Shown: positions 22,110 to 31,984, numbered from the stretch's first letter. The stretch: 37,500 nt of DNA from Cristatella mucedo (GCA_009760855.2 WPIO01000009.1:9352501-9390000); one strand, 5' to 3'. Translations and numbers: made by a program. The notes: generated from the letters alone by a model not told the origin.

Positions 22110-22277
22110 CCAAGCTGGAGGAAAAGGAAGAGAGCGCAACAATCGTCTTAGAAATACTAAAGGGCAGGTGCGATAACTCCACAATTGGACTCCTTGCTGA
22201 ACCGCTTTCTTTGGACAAAGCATTTACAACATTGACAGCTGCTGTTGAACGGGACAGCACTTTAAACTTCACTGTTG
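22110..22277 (+). CDS. HVCN1-like: Hv1-like gene, exon 4 (56-residue insert in S1-S2 extracellular loop, possible cassette)
   Basis: The acceptor is ATCTTGTAG|CC and the donor G|GTAAGT is close to ideal. The exon is 168 nt, exactly 56 codons, with phase 1 on both ends, so it can be included or skipped without a frame change. It fits the phase of exon 3 before it and exon 5 after it. The peptide starts KLEEKEESATIVLEILKGRC and runs to ...LNFTV, about residues 97-152. It has sequons N119-S-T and N149-F-T and one cysteine (C117). Sequons fit the extracellular side, where the S1-S2 loop of Hv1 lies. I know of no domain match. Many Hv1 proteins have a much shorter loop here. An unrelated exon is possible, but the two phase matches, strong splice sites and open frame argue for inclusion. 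Confidence 0.72.
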
Positions 22278-23239
22278 GTAAGTTCATCTGTGCTCGTGTC
22301 AGTGCAAGCAGCGACAAAGAATACTTCGGAAAAAGAATACTTTAGAAAACAATAGTTGATGGAAAATGGCTCAATTGTATGATCTTGTGTATTTATATTC
22401 CTGCTGTTCACTTGTTCACAACTCCAATTAAAAGGCTTATCAAGCTTTCGAAATGTGTCAAAGCAGCTTTGTCGCAGCATTTACTATAGCAGTGATAGGT
22501 AACTCACTGCCAAAGCCGATGTTGGGTTGCTAGGATAAAGAGACAACGATCTCTGATGAATAAGGTTATGAATCCAAGTTCACTAAAATTCGAATCCAGT
22601 GGTTTTAACATGTAAGAAGTATCAATTCCGGTGACTGACGCCAATTCCTCTGGGCGAGTCCATGCCTTTGCCCACCTGTGAGTGATGCTCCCTCTTCCGG
22701 CGGTGGCGGCGGGGGGGGGGGGCGTCAAAAGCGTCTGTCTGTCCTGCCTGGTGCATCGGGAAATACCAACGTTCATTTCATTGGACAGCGTAAGTTAATG
22801 GAGTGCTACGGCGGCTCTCAGTCCTCGCAATTTTGGCACTTACGTTTTTTGTGTCTGGCAGTCAAGTCCGTCCGACATCAATCTGCACCAAATGCAAAAA
22901 AAAGAATTCCCAGCAATTTCGATTTCAAACATTACCAATCTCTATTTCAAACAACGAACTCGATTTGTCTGTCTCGCGTAGGCATTCAAAACACAACCTG
23001 AGATATGATATGATATGATAAACCTGGGAGAGCGTGTCTTTGCAATGCGCACGACCACGATTTGGCTGCCCGTGCTCAAACTGCACGCTCGACGAAATAT
23101 CTTTGCTCGCTACTCGAGTCGTACCAGAACGTCGGCTGAATATAAGGTGCACTCGCCCGAGGGCGAGAAGAGGCGCGCCTTGTGGCCGCTCTTCGCTCGC
23201 CTCAGTCTCTTCTACTTTTGGCTACTGTCTAACTCGTAG
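22278..23239. other. Intron 4, nothing coding recognised; G11 run
   Basis: A run of eleven G follows a GGC-rich patch near 22700-22720. No mobile element or gene is recognised. Confidence 0.5.
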
Positions 23240-23418
23240 GAGGTGCGGAGCGCAACGCCACACATTATCACAGCGACGTCGAGAAGAAGCTGAGCGCATT
23301 GACACTCTGGACGGACATTCTGCACTACGCAAGCATCGCCATACTTGCATTGTTCGTCGTTGATCTCATGCTTAAGATTATCGGCCACGGAAAGAAATTC
23401 TTTCGTTACAAATTGGAA
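23240..23418 (+). CDS. HVCN1-like: Hv1-like gene, exon 5 (end of loop and S2)
   Basis: The acceptor ACTCGTAG|GA follows a pyrimidine-rich tract, and the donor is GAA|GTTAGT. The exon covers about residues 153-212. The end of the S1-S2 loop holds a sequon N158-A-T and the histidines of THYHSD, then comes S2 with HYASIAILALFVVDLMLKII and the S2-S3 linker GHGKKFFRYKLE. H181 matches human H140, one of the two zinc-binding histidines. F191 matches F150, the charge-transfer-centre phenylalanine, and K198 matches K157. The S2 glutamate E153 is aspartate here (D194). The linker FFRYKLE parallels human FFHHKFE. The long (CT)n/(AT)n tract starts 65 bases after this exon. Confidence 0.88.
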
Positions 23419-23479
23419 GTTAGTGGCGGCGTTGTGCATGCTGTAGTGCCATCCTGCACATCTCAGCAGGTTCTTTACC

Positions 23480-23482
<3 letters not shown>

Positions 23483-23564
<82 letters not shown>

Positions 23565-23570
23565 CAATAT

Positions 23571-23617
<47 letters not shown>

Positions 23618-23624
23618 TATTTAT

Positions 23625-23701
<77 letters not shown>
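23483..23701. repeat. Compound (CT)n-(AT)n-(CT)n microsatellite, intron 5
   Basis: About 20 CT copies, then AT runs broken by AATACAATAT, then about 36 CT copies. It starts 65 bases after exon 5. It opens false frames with SLSLSL and IYIYIY. Confidence 0.97.
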
Positions 23702-23706
<5 letters not shown>

Positions 23707-23828
23707 CTCTGTCTCTGTCTCCCCTGTCCTATGCCTTCGTCCCTGTTCCTGTGCGTTTTATACTGCTTCTTGATTTCGATCTCCATCTCTCAATCTGTAT
23801 AGTCTTATATCTCAACGTCTTTATATAT

Positions 23829-23841
23829 GTACACACACACA

Positions 23842-23885
<44 letters not shown>

Positions 23886-23887
23886 CT

Positions 23888-23927
<40 letters not shown>

Positions 23928-23928
23928 C

Positions 23929-23994
<66 letters not shown>

Positions 23995-24000
23995 CGTGCA
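23829..24000. repeat. Compound (AC)n-(GCAC)n-(CA)n-(AT)n-(GT)n microsatellite, intron 5
   Basis: The AC/GCAC side and the GT side are reverse complements around an AT-rich centre, so the tract can fold back on itself. Alternating purine-pyrimidine tracts can also adopt Z-DNA (general knowledge). A CT-rich imperfect repeat follows at about 24220-24290. Confidence 0.95.
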
Positions 24001-24402
24001 TTTCCAAGTCTCTCTATACCTATCCCTATATTCCTATCCCTATTCCCATCTCTTCCAATATCCCTATCTCAATTTTTATGTCTGCTTATTTCGACACCTA
24101 AGCCTATATCTAAATCAGTATCTGCATCTACTCGCTAATTAATATATTCCCATCAGCATCTGACTATGCGTCTATACTATATCTGTATTGACTTTTATAT
24201 CACTCTCTATATCCCTTGTCTTCACTTTCTCTCTCTTCACTTTCTCTCTCCTCTCTTTCTCTCTCCTCTCTTTCTCTCTCACTTCTCTGTTCTCATCTAC
24301 TCACCCCGCTTGCGTTGTGCGAGCGAGCGAGCGCCGAAGTGCGTCCTGCGTCGTGCGACCTCCTAGCCAGCGCATGCCTTCCTGTTCCCTCTCCTTGGAC
24401 AG

Positions 24403-24532
24403 GTTCTGGATGGAATTGTCATTATAGCGTCGCTCGCCATTGACATTTTCCTGACAAATAAATCCGTGAGTGACCTGAGCCAGGTGCTTCTGATCGTCTT
24501 CCTCGTTTGGCGACTCATAAGGATCTTCAATG
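24403..24532 (+). CDS. HVCN1-like: Hv1-like gene, exon 6 (S3 and voltage-sensing S4)
   Basis: The exon runs from the acceptor CTTGGACAG|GTT to the donor G|GTGAGT, phase 0 in and phase 1 out. It covers about residues 213-255. S3 is VLDGIVIIASLAIDIFL, with D215 and D226 at the positions of human D174 and D185. The S3-S4 turn has a sequon N231-K-S. S4 reads LLIVFLVWRLIRIFN. The family signature is RxWRxxRxxN. W248, R249, R252 and N255 are kept, but the first arginine (human R205) is leucine L246. Human H193 is valine V234. Both departures follow from the alignment with no gap. They predict altered gating charge and weaker zinc block, which is inference. Confidence 0.9.
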
Positions 24533-24981
24533 GTGAGTCTCGCAGGAGAGTAGCGCTACGCCGCCAATCGCCCGGCAAAGGGCGCGAGCACGTACTTTAT
24601 ATACGCCTTTTAACCGAGTCAAACTCAGACCGACTCCTCTCAGGCTTTATTTCGCCACTTTTTTTCGTACGATCTATCAATGTTGCAGCCTTATAAATGA
24701 TAACAATCGCAGCAGTCTACGGCAGTTTGGCTCCGCTATCATACAATGACGTCTTCTTTCATATCCCATTGTTAGTTCGCAAAACCGATGGCTATCTGTT
24801 GAGGTCAAATATGCCTTCTATGGTTTCTGAAAAACAGTCATTCTTAAATAAAAACAACTGTTTACTGTTTTAAATTTTCAAAAAACAGCTCTTAGCACCT
24901 GTTTTTTCCATTTTTCACTATTTTTACAGTCAATAGCTTATTTTTATGATGAACACCGTTATACATTTTTCGTGATTAGTT

Positions 24982-25269
24982 CTAAATCAATAGATTTTTT
25001 TTTCTTTTAATAATATTTCTATAGAAAAGTGCATTAAGTAACTCTTCCGAGAGACACCATCGAAGTTTTGCGCAGAAATTCTTACATGCCGGAAAAACTC
25101 TTTCAACCTCCGTTGATGTCGGTTTAATGGATAGAATTGCAATGTACAATTTCTGGATATTTTCGATCCGCTGGCCAGAGTTCCTGAAGAGTGTTAATTT
25201 GAACTTTACCAATTTGAAACTGCCCTGCAGCCCAACTGTAGTTGATGATCCATTTTTTGAGGCAACCAA
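24982..25269 (-). pseudogene. hAT transposase fragment, C-terminal dimerisation domain
   Basis: The frame reads AILSIKPTSTEVERVFPACK and then NFCAKLRWCLSEELLNALFY. This matches the hAT C-terminal dimerisation pattern (L..P.TS...ERVFS.......R..L.....LLFL). It is at the expected C-terminal end of a minus-strand transposase. No complete transposase frame is left. Confidence 0.82.
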
Positions 25270-25634
25270 TTCAATTCAAGTTCCAGTTCTCCAGAATTCT
25301 AGCGCGCCTCCCGGTCAAGATGCAGTTCAACCTCGCGTCCGAACCCAGCTTTTACTTTGGATTGGAAGACATTATTTCCAACCGTTGGTTTTTTGATCAA
25401 TTTGACAAACTTGCGTGATTTTGTGAGCAGATCATGGTTATTGAGTCTCCTCCTAATGTCTCACCGCCGATCACTTTCATGTCCGTACCTGCTCTAAAAG
25501 TATCCATTTCATCACTATCAGCATATCCATGTTTAAATCGTAATCGCAGTACTCTACTTGTACGACGTATCAAATACTCCAAAAGGCAGACCTTGTTTTA
25601 AGCAGAACTATCCGATGACATCGATGTGGCTAAT

Positions 25635-25865
25635 TCATTTCTTATTTACTGCAGCGCAGTCCTGAGTATATTCCACAGAATCCCTCTCCGTTGTTATTCC
25701 TAAGACGCAAAAATGCTGTTCTATTGATTCGACCACATCGAAGGCAGTGCATAAATCAAATATGCGAACAATATCCGTCTTAATTGCTGTTTTGACGCCG
25801 CTATCGAGAAATTTGACGCCGAAGAATCGAAGTCCTCTCACGGCTGTGTATTCATCCACAATCAT
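25635..25865 (-). pseudogene. hAT transposase fragment, probable catalytic-core start
   Basis: The frame begins IVDEYTAVRGLRFFGVKFLD, like the hAT core segment (S..VDE.T...G..F..V.V.Y.D) that carries the first catalytic aspartate. It lies upstream of the dimerisation fragment on the same strand, as expected, and is followed by stops before 25582. Confidence 0.6.
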
Positions 25866-25879
25866 GCTAAACTTTACTC

Positions 25880-25926
<47 letters not shown>

Positions 25927-26718
25927 AGTTTTCCCTTGATGTCGGCATTACTTTCGCTTCTCCCTTTTTCTTAATCATCGTGCACCAAGTTCATCCCATC
26001 GCGTTTGTTTAATGAAACATGAGATTGATTGCCCACGAGATTGATTGCCGATTATACTGGTTTCTTGTGATAGCTCTAATCGACATTCCCGCAGTAAGCC
26101 AGATCGGTTAAGGTCTAACTCGGACTCTTTCGCCCCAGGAAATTGGCATTGGCATAATTTTCGTTCTCTTATTGTTCACTGGCTCTTCCTTCAATGTAAC
26201 CACTCCAGCAAGTTTATCAAATAGATTCCGTGTGTTTTTAGAAGATTCTTCAAGGTTGTTGCGGAGTTTTCAGAACATTTGATGATTGTATCGCATAGTC
26301 CACATCGACCTTCTAGTTTTCTTTAATTGGATTCTTTCGTTTTGCGACGTATTCCCTAATTGAAGACACGGCTTAAAAGAACATCTACATTTGTTTATGC
26401 CACGAGATCAATTCAATTAATATCTTAATTAATTTTTTCAAAATTTTACTTTAATTTAATTTGCGGCCTAATTTGATAAAATCATAATGAAAATCATTGA
26501 CACATTCAAAGGAAGTTTTAAAAACAATTTGTTTTCCATTATACATTTTATGTCGATAATGAACGCTGAAGCTTCAGTTGCAGTATCTTTTTGTTTAGAT
26601 ATTTCCGTTATAAATAGTAAAATGGTTAGAAAAAACAGTTTTTGCAGTTTTTGTTTTGGGCAAAAAACAGCTGTTTTACTGTTACTGGTAAACAGTTACC
26701 ATAAACTCTAATGCCTTC

Positions 26719-27440
26719 GGTTCGGTAGTTGTCTATTAGGGACAGCGAAGAGTGTCCGAAACCTGCCTGACGCAGCTCGGTGGAGTCGCACCGCTTTGGT
26801 CTCACGACTCTAGGGTATGCTGAGACGCGAGATCGCGAACATTGACCTACGTGCTGAACCGAGTTTCATTCTAGAATATTTTAGAAGAGCTATGCTGCGA
26901 GCTTGACACCCTCTCCGCGAATGCCTTTTGAGGGCGCAACGCTGGCTATAACTGGCTGGTGCGTGCAAGGCTAAGGCACATCGCCCTCTAGAAGAAGTTC
27001 CTTTCCTCTTAAGGGATTCCTAGAATAGCGAACCATACCAGGGTACACTTCCGGGCCAAAGACGCGCGGCTGCCTGTTCATTACCATTCGAAGCCACCGA
27101 TCAGTCAGCGATCGCCATGCTGCAGCGCTCCTAATTTATGGACTATCAATCTCTCGACGATCGGATCCCGGCGCTCCTTTCTTGCGGTCATTCGGTCCTG
27201 GATGCCTGCCAACTTTCTTAGACGAAGTGGCGACGAAACGAAATCCTCCTCGCGAGATACTCGAATGCAAGAAGCTCGAAGTGCGCAGGAGGAATCGGCG
27301 GCGACCTTTCAACCGCGATTGAAGATGCCTAGTGTGGGTGCTCTCTTCGATGACCGCGTGAAAAAAAAGAAAGTTTAATGCAGAGGGACGCTCGGCAGTC
27401 TGTCTTCATGTTCACTCCCTACCCAGTGTTGAGCGAGACT
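26719..27440. other. Intron 6 segment, nothing recognised
   Basis: Mixed sequence without gene, RNA or repeat signal that I can support. Confidence 0.45.
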
Positions 27441-27444
27441 ACAT

Positions 27445-27545
27445 ACCAATGGGTAGTGCCAGCTCTTTTCTTTGCAGCATATGTGAAGTGCCTAGAAATA
27501 ATAAGTTCTTTGAGGGCGCTGCACACACGGATGATGAATACTATT
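27445..27545 (+). mobile_element. LINE family A, decayed 3' tail
   Basis: TTTGCAGCATATGTGAAGTGCCTAG and AAGTTCTTTGAGGGCGCTGC resemble the family A end (GCAAATGTAAAGCGCCTAGA, AAGTTCTCTGAGGGCGCTTT). Confidence 0.65.
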
Positions 27546-27587
27546 ATAGGTTTGAATAGCTATGAAGAGTGTCCTTGGAATATAACA

Positions 27588-27715
27588 ATCTGTTGGCTAC
27601 CGAATGCTCACCGAAAGCCGCCAAGGCTTTGGGTGAGCCAAAGAAAACTCTCCCGCTTAACACCCACGTAGTCTTAGTGGCTCTATGGCGTTACAGACGG
27701 AGATACTTTACCTTA
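27588..27715 (+). mobile_element. LINE family B, 3' end fragment
   Basis: CTGTTGGCTACCGAATGCTC to GGCGTTACAGACGGAGATAC matches the family B end at 19605-19719 and closes with a TTTACC/TTACC tail. It follows a family A tail within 45 bases. The stretch from here to 28061 shows nothing else. Confidence 0.8.
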
Positions 27716-28061
27716 CCTTCCAATATGAGTTGCCACGAAGGCAGGCCTGTCGGATAAAGGCCATTACGCCATTGCAGTTGACGCTAAACGTGATCAATAG
27801 TCTGGTCTTTAAATTTAAGTAAATTAGTTGCCCGCTCTCATTGTGCGCTGCTGCCGAACCTCGATGACTCCTGGCTTATAAGCGGGAGCAGGATAAAATA
27901 ATTCCTCTACTCTGATCTGTAGAGCCCACCGAAGCTCGGCTCATTCGTAGATGGCTGAGCTGCCGTTGCTGTAGTACCCGGATGCTCGCTAGCCTCCTTG
28001 TGCGTGCGCTCTGCAAACTTCGGCGCAGATTGCGAGCTTCCGGTGTGCATTCTTCACACAG

Positions 28062-28265
28062 GAATGATACTCACCACCAGAGCGAGGGCCAACTTTCGCA
28101 TCCGCGTCCTCAAGAAGGCGCTGAAGAATGGCGAAGAGAAAGTGCGCAGCCTTCAGGAGCGAGTGGCCGCTCTGGAGAGCGAGCTAGAAAGCATGCAAAC
28201 ACTGAACGCGATCAAAGCCAGGTCTTTGTCGCAGCTGGAAACAGTCAGCCTAGCTTCTCTTACGT
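28062..28265 (+). CDS. HVCN1-like: Hv1-like gene, exon 7 (C-terminal coiled coil)
   Basis: The acceptor TTCTTCACACAG|GA joins exon 6 in phase 1 to give N-G-M-I-L-T-T-R, parallel to human NGIIISVKTR right after S4. A basic stretch follows (RARANFRIRVLKKALK), then a heptad pattern in VRSLQERVAALESELESMQT, with L, V, L, L and M at a/d positions and an N at a later a position. This is the expected cytoplasmic coiled coil through which Hv1 subunits dimerise. I end the exon at CTTACGT|GTGAGT (28265), a near-consensus donor. The frame is also open straight through the following intron, so retention would not break the protein. Confidence 0.85.
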
Positions 28266-28385
28266 GTGAGTTGCTGCTGCTCGCAGCGGAACCGCAGTCC
28301 CTGCAGCATTCTGAGCTGGACAGAGCGCCGGAGAAACGCCGGTTTCGTCGCTTGCATTGCGTTGCAATTTCTTTCTTTGCTGCAG

Positions 28386-28471
28386 CTAAAAGCACAGTGC
28401 GATCAATCAAGTCACTAATGAAAAGCGTTTTGACTCAGGCGTCTCTGCGGAATGGCAAAATACAAAGGTAA
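28386..28471 (+). CDS. HVCN1-like: Hv1-like gene, predicted last exon (basic C-terminal tail, stop TAA)
   Basis: A strong acceptor (TTTCTTTCTTTGCTGCAG|CT) is followed by a serine-lysine-rich frame, KSTVRSIKSLMKSVLTQASL and NGKIQR, ending at TAA 28469-28471. The phase fits exon 7. The bases CAAAG|GTAATG at 28468 also resemble a donor, so a further exon cannot be excluded. The 120-nt upstream intron would be the smallest in the gene. The tail has no recognised domain. Confidence 0.5.
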
Positions 28472-29135
28472 TGAGCCCGATGCAGTTTTTGGCAGAATTT
28501 GCCGAAAGCGTCGCTCTCGTCTGGTCCAGGGAGAACCGTTAGAGAGCCAGGAGATAAGCAAGGCCCTTGGCCGGAAGCCGTTTTGACGTTATCCCGAAGA
28601 ATCTAGAAAAAGAACCGGTACATTCACCGATGAGCTGCTCAATTGCAGCTGCCTCATAAAACAACACATAAGTAATATTAACTAAGCAGCGTTCATTAAA
28701 TTTGTAGGGATAGCGAGTTAATTAAATAGGAGCAAGGCATTCTACGGCGAATGCTATTTAAATGTTTGACGAAAGAGCGTTCGGCGCGACTCAATATGGC
28801 GCCCTTTCCGCTTCACAGCCACGTGACCACGTGCACTCAACGAAGAATCTCGAAGAGTTTAGAGGTGATGTTCGGGAAAGCTGCCGCGTGCCTTTTCGCC
28901 GGTCGCTCAGAATCGGCTGGTGCATTCCTGCAACTTTTTATGCCCCTCCTATTGTTTTTTTTTAATAAGCTCCCGCAATTCTCTTCGAAGGAGTTCATTT
29001 TGGTAACCCCACTAAAGCACGCAGCCCAAAGCGAGCCGACAAATGCGTGCAAAAATAATTTTAAGGAATGTTGATTTAAAAATATATTTATAATTAGTGT
29101 TTAATTAGAGAAATAAATGCACAGTATAACTCACA
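28472..29135 (+). other. Candidate 3' UTR with polyadenylation signals
   Basis: After the predicted stop the DNA turns AT-rich. Candidate signals are ATTAAA at 28695-28700 and 28721-28726 and AATAAA at 29112-29117. An open frame at 28751-29074 has no support as a gene. Two CACGTG E-boxes lie close together near 28820-28835. The transcript end is not decided by the sequence. Confidence 0.3.
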
Positions 29136-29542
29136 AAAAATATTACAGTTTATGCCAGATTTAAATATATTTTGAAATGGTATAGCTATATAGACAATAG
29201 TTAATATAGCCTAGCCTAATGATGTTAGCCAATTTTTTAATTAGATGCTCAGGTTGTGTGCGATTCCTCGAGGGTAATATCCTGTTATGGCTGTTCCATA
29301 TGTTGGTTTCAATGCCTCTAAACGTCGATTAAGGCCAACATATTTCGAATCGGTCCTACCGTTACAACAGATATGTGCAGTAGCTATTAATTTCAATACA
29401 ATTTTTATAATTATTATTGCATAAAACCAATTGAATATTTGATGCTTGATGGAACTATCTATACTATTGTTACTTCCACACTAACCAATACAATGCAATA
29501 TTTGTTTCTTCTCGACGCAATGGTAATTTATATTACAGCAAC
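29136..29542. other. AT-rich intergenic DNA
   Basis: Strongly AT-rich with no open frame, RNA gene or repeat that I recognise. Confidence 0.5.
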
Positions 29543-30614
29543 ACAATTATCTCACAGCCTTCGAGCACCTCAAATTCTCTAAACTCACTAGCTGCATGCA
29601 TTGATGACATCCGCACATGGATGGCAGTAAATTTTCTAAAACTTAACGATGATAAAACTAACTTACTAGTTATGGGCAAACCCAGTGTGATCCAGAGATT
29701 GGAAAGGCTGACTCTCAAAATTGGCTCTGCCAGCATATCTCCAGTTGAATCAGCTCGAAATCTAGGTGTCATATTCCAAAGCGACCTCTCGTTAGACGAC
29801 TAAATCAGCTCCACAGTCAAATCTGCCTATTTTCAGCTTCATAACATTGCTAAAATTCGGGCTTGTTTAGATAAAAATACCACGTCCAAGTTGGTCCATG
29901 CATTCGTGACATCTCGTCTCGACTTCTGCAACTCACTGCTCACTGGCCTACCAGCATGTGCGATCAGGCGATTGCAGCTGGTGCAAAACTCTGCAGCTAG
30001 GCTTGTCTGTCGTGAGTGTCGCAGTTGCCACATTACTCCACTTCTCGCCGACCTGCACTGGCTACCAGTCCAGCAACGGATTGACTTCAAGGTTTTGTCG
30101 CTCACTTTTAGGTCCCTTCATTCTATGGCTCCAGCCTATCTGTCAGATATACTACCCCAGCAGGCTGAGCATCGTACCACCCGCTTTTCGGAATCCAACA
30201 GTCTAGAAATACCTCATACAAACCTTAAATCCTTTGGAGACCGTGCATTTAGTTCATATGCTCCCAAAGCCTGGAACTCTCTCCCGACCTGCGTCAGAAC
30301 ATCCCCTGACCTGACCACATTTAAAAGGAACCTAAAAACACACCTATTTAGGAGCGCATTCAGTGGGTCCCTGTGATTCGTCCTTCATGTGCTTATGCGT
30401 GCTGACACTGTGCATGCTGCCACTAACGACATTTGCATGCTGACCCTGTGCATGTCACCCCTAACCATATTATTCATTTCGTTTGTTTTTTCAAGCATGA
30501 TTTTACTTACCTTTCAATTGCATTTCACTTTACAGCAAATGTAAAGCGCCTAGAGAGAGATTAAGTTCTCTGAGGGCGCTTTATCAAGTGAATTATTATT
30601 ATTATTATTATTAT
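29543..30614 (+). pseudogene. LINE family A copy, ORF2 C-terminus, complete 3' UTR and (ATT)n tail
   Basis: The copy starts within the reverse transcriptase at SQPSSTSNSLNSLAACIDDI and reads FLKLNDDKTNLLVMGKP, SDLSLDD, a stop at 29801, then VHAFVTSRLDFCNSLLTGLP, HWLPVQQRIDFKVLSLTFRS and GDRAFSSYAPKAWNSLPTCV to the stop after FSGSL at 30374. The 3' UTR ends AAAGCGCCTAGAGAGAGATT, GAGGGCGCTTTATCAAGTG and (ATT)n at 30590-30614. It is about 90% like the interrupted copy by eye and serves as the reference for the nested insertion. It lies downstream of the Hv1-like gene, same strand. Confidence 0.92.
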
Positions 30615-30779
30615 AGTTTCGCGCCTTTTTCCCATGCGAGCCTGTCGGAGTTGCTAGCCTTTCTCGCTCTTGTCTTTCGCGCTTTTGTTTTGCTGACCCG
30701 ATGATTTTTTAGCGCATTCTCAGACGGGGGGGGGGGTTCTCTTTCCGCTGCAGACGTACCAGGAAGCAAACTCTGGCAA

Positions 30780-31980
30780 CGAGGTGAGAGCTGAGCCGTT
30801 CTACGCCGTAAATCGCCGCACGTTGAGTCGAGTGCGCGGTCGGAGACCTGAGCCGAACGAGCGCCCACTCGCGGGGAGGAGAAGCGCGCGCCGGGCGGGG
30901 AGGGTGCGCGCGCGGGGGAGAGAGAGCAGAGCGCGGGGGAGGGAGAGGAGCGGCGCTAGCAATCGGCGGGAGGCGGCGCGCGGCCTTGCCGAGCTCCGCC
31001 GCAGCGACGTCAGCGTGCGCCGTCAGCGCCGTCAGCGCCGCGTCCGCTCGATCGTCCGGCCGTGCCTCGCACGTCGGCGGCTGCGGCACACTTCCAAGTT
31101 TCCGTCAGGAGTAACCAGAGCGCAGTCGCAACACTGCGCCGGACGGCGTCGTATTTATTTGCCAAAGCGAAGCGCGCATCTTTTTATCAGTTCCTCGCTG
31201 GCGGAAGATCGTCTTGGCCCGAGCGCACGAAGTGCGTGCGGCGTCGCACGGACCGCCGCGCGCTCAGCTCGGCTTCCAGAGTGCCCTTCTCGCGCGCATT
31301 CCTCTCGCGGTCAGAGTGCCCGCTCGCTCGCTGCAGCGCTCCGTGCCCGCGGAGTGCGCATTCCTACGCGATCAGTCCAATGGCGGCCGCCAGAGGCCAG
31401 AGGACGCGGCGCGACGTCAACGGCGATCGCAGTTACTCGCGTGTTACGGGGGAGATAATGCAGTCGATGCTGGCGCTCGGTCGGCGTCGTCCTAATATCG
31501 CGGGTGGCGACGATTGACGAGATGAGCGATCGCACTTTGCGCTTTTCCCCGATTCGCTCGCTCGCTCGCTCGAAAGCCATCGGATAGCAATGGGCGACTT
31601 TATTCTCGCCGACTGTCACGTGAAGCCAGACTGCCGATCCTGCTGCTGGCGCCGCCGCGCGGCTTTCCGCCGGCTTTCCAGCCGGAGTCGGGCAGAGTAG
31701 TGCCAATTTGTGGAAGCTGCCCCGCTGAGCATCGGCTCCGGCCGCTGGGCAGACGCGTTTGACTTCCGGCGTCATTTCTTACTGGCGATGCATTATCGGC
31801 AAGAGGTCGCGCGCACGTTTTGGCGCTGCACTTTTTCGGGTTGAGGCTCCGCAATCATCCGTCGGACGCGCTCAGTCGGACCGGCGTATTCCTCCGTATT
31901 CCGCGCTCCACTCTCTTTGCTCTCGCGCGCCTTCTGCCGCCAAGGACGCCCAGGCTTTCAGGGCGCTTTAGGAAAATCTC
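30780..31980. promoter_or_regulatory. CpG-rich island, possible promoter
   Basis: The stretch is dense in CpG with long frames on both strands. A plus-strand ATG at 31380 opens 45 codons to 31517 (MAAARGQRTRRDVNGDRSYS), but its initiation context is only moderate and there is no clear donor. A G9 run is at about 30727. I see no domain. It could be a promoter for a gene to the right or left. Confidence 0.35.
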
Positions 31981-31984
31981 CAGA

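Larger units (their letters stand above)
24811..26718 (-). mobile_element. hAT-family DNA transposon, decayed, with 8-bp target-site duplication
   Basis: The 8-mer ATGCCTTC occurs at 24811-24818 and 26711-26718. The inner ends are related inverted sequences: TATGGTTTCTG at the left and, read from the right end, TAGAGTTTATG (8 of 11 identical). hAT elements make 8-bp duplications and often have TAG/CAG-type ends. Minus-strand frames inside show hAT transposase pieces, listed separately. The rest, including 25900-26480, is AT-rich with a (CT)n tract at 25881-25924. The element is about 1.9 kb, in intron 6, antisense to the host gene. Confidence 0.82.

Noticed and set aside
28234-28240. Earlier donor for exon 7 at CCAG|GTCTTT
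   Set aside because: Poor consensus; GTGAGT at 28266 is much better and fits the phase of the next acceptor.
28751-29074. 107-codon ORF after the channel stop codon
   Set aside because: Low-complexity 3' part, no homologue recognised; treated as 3' UTR.
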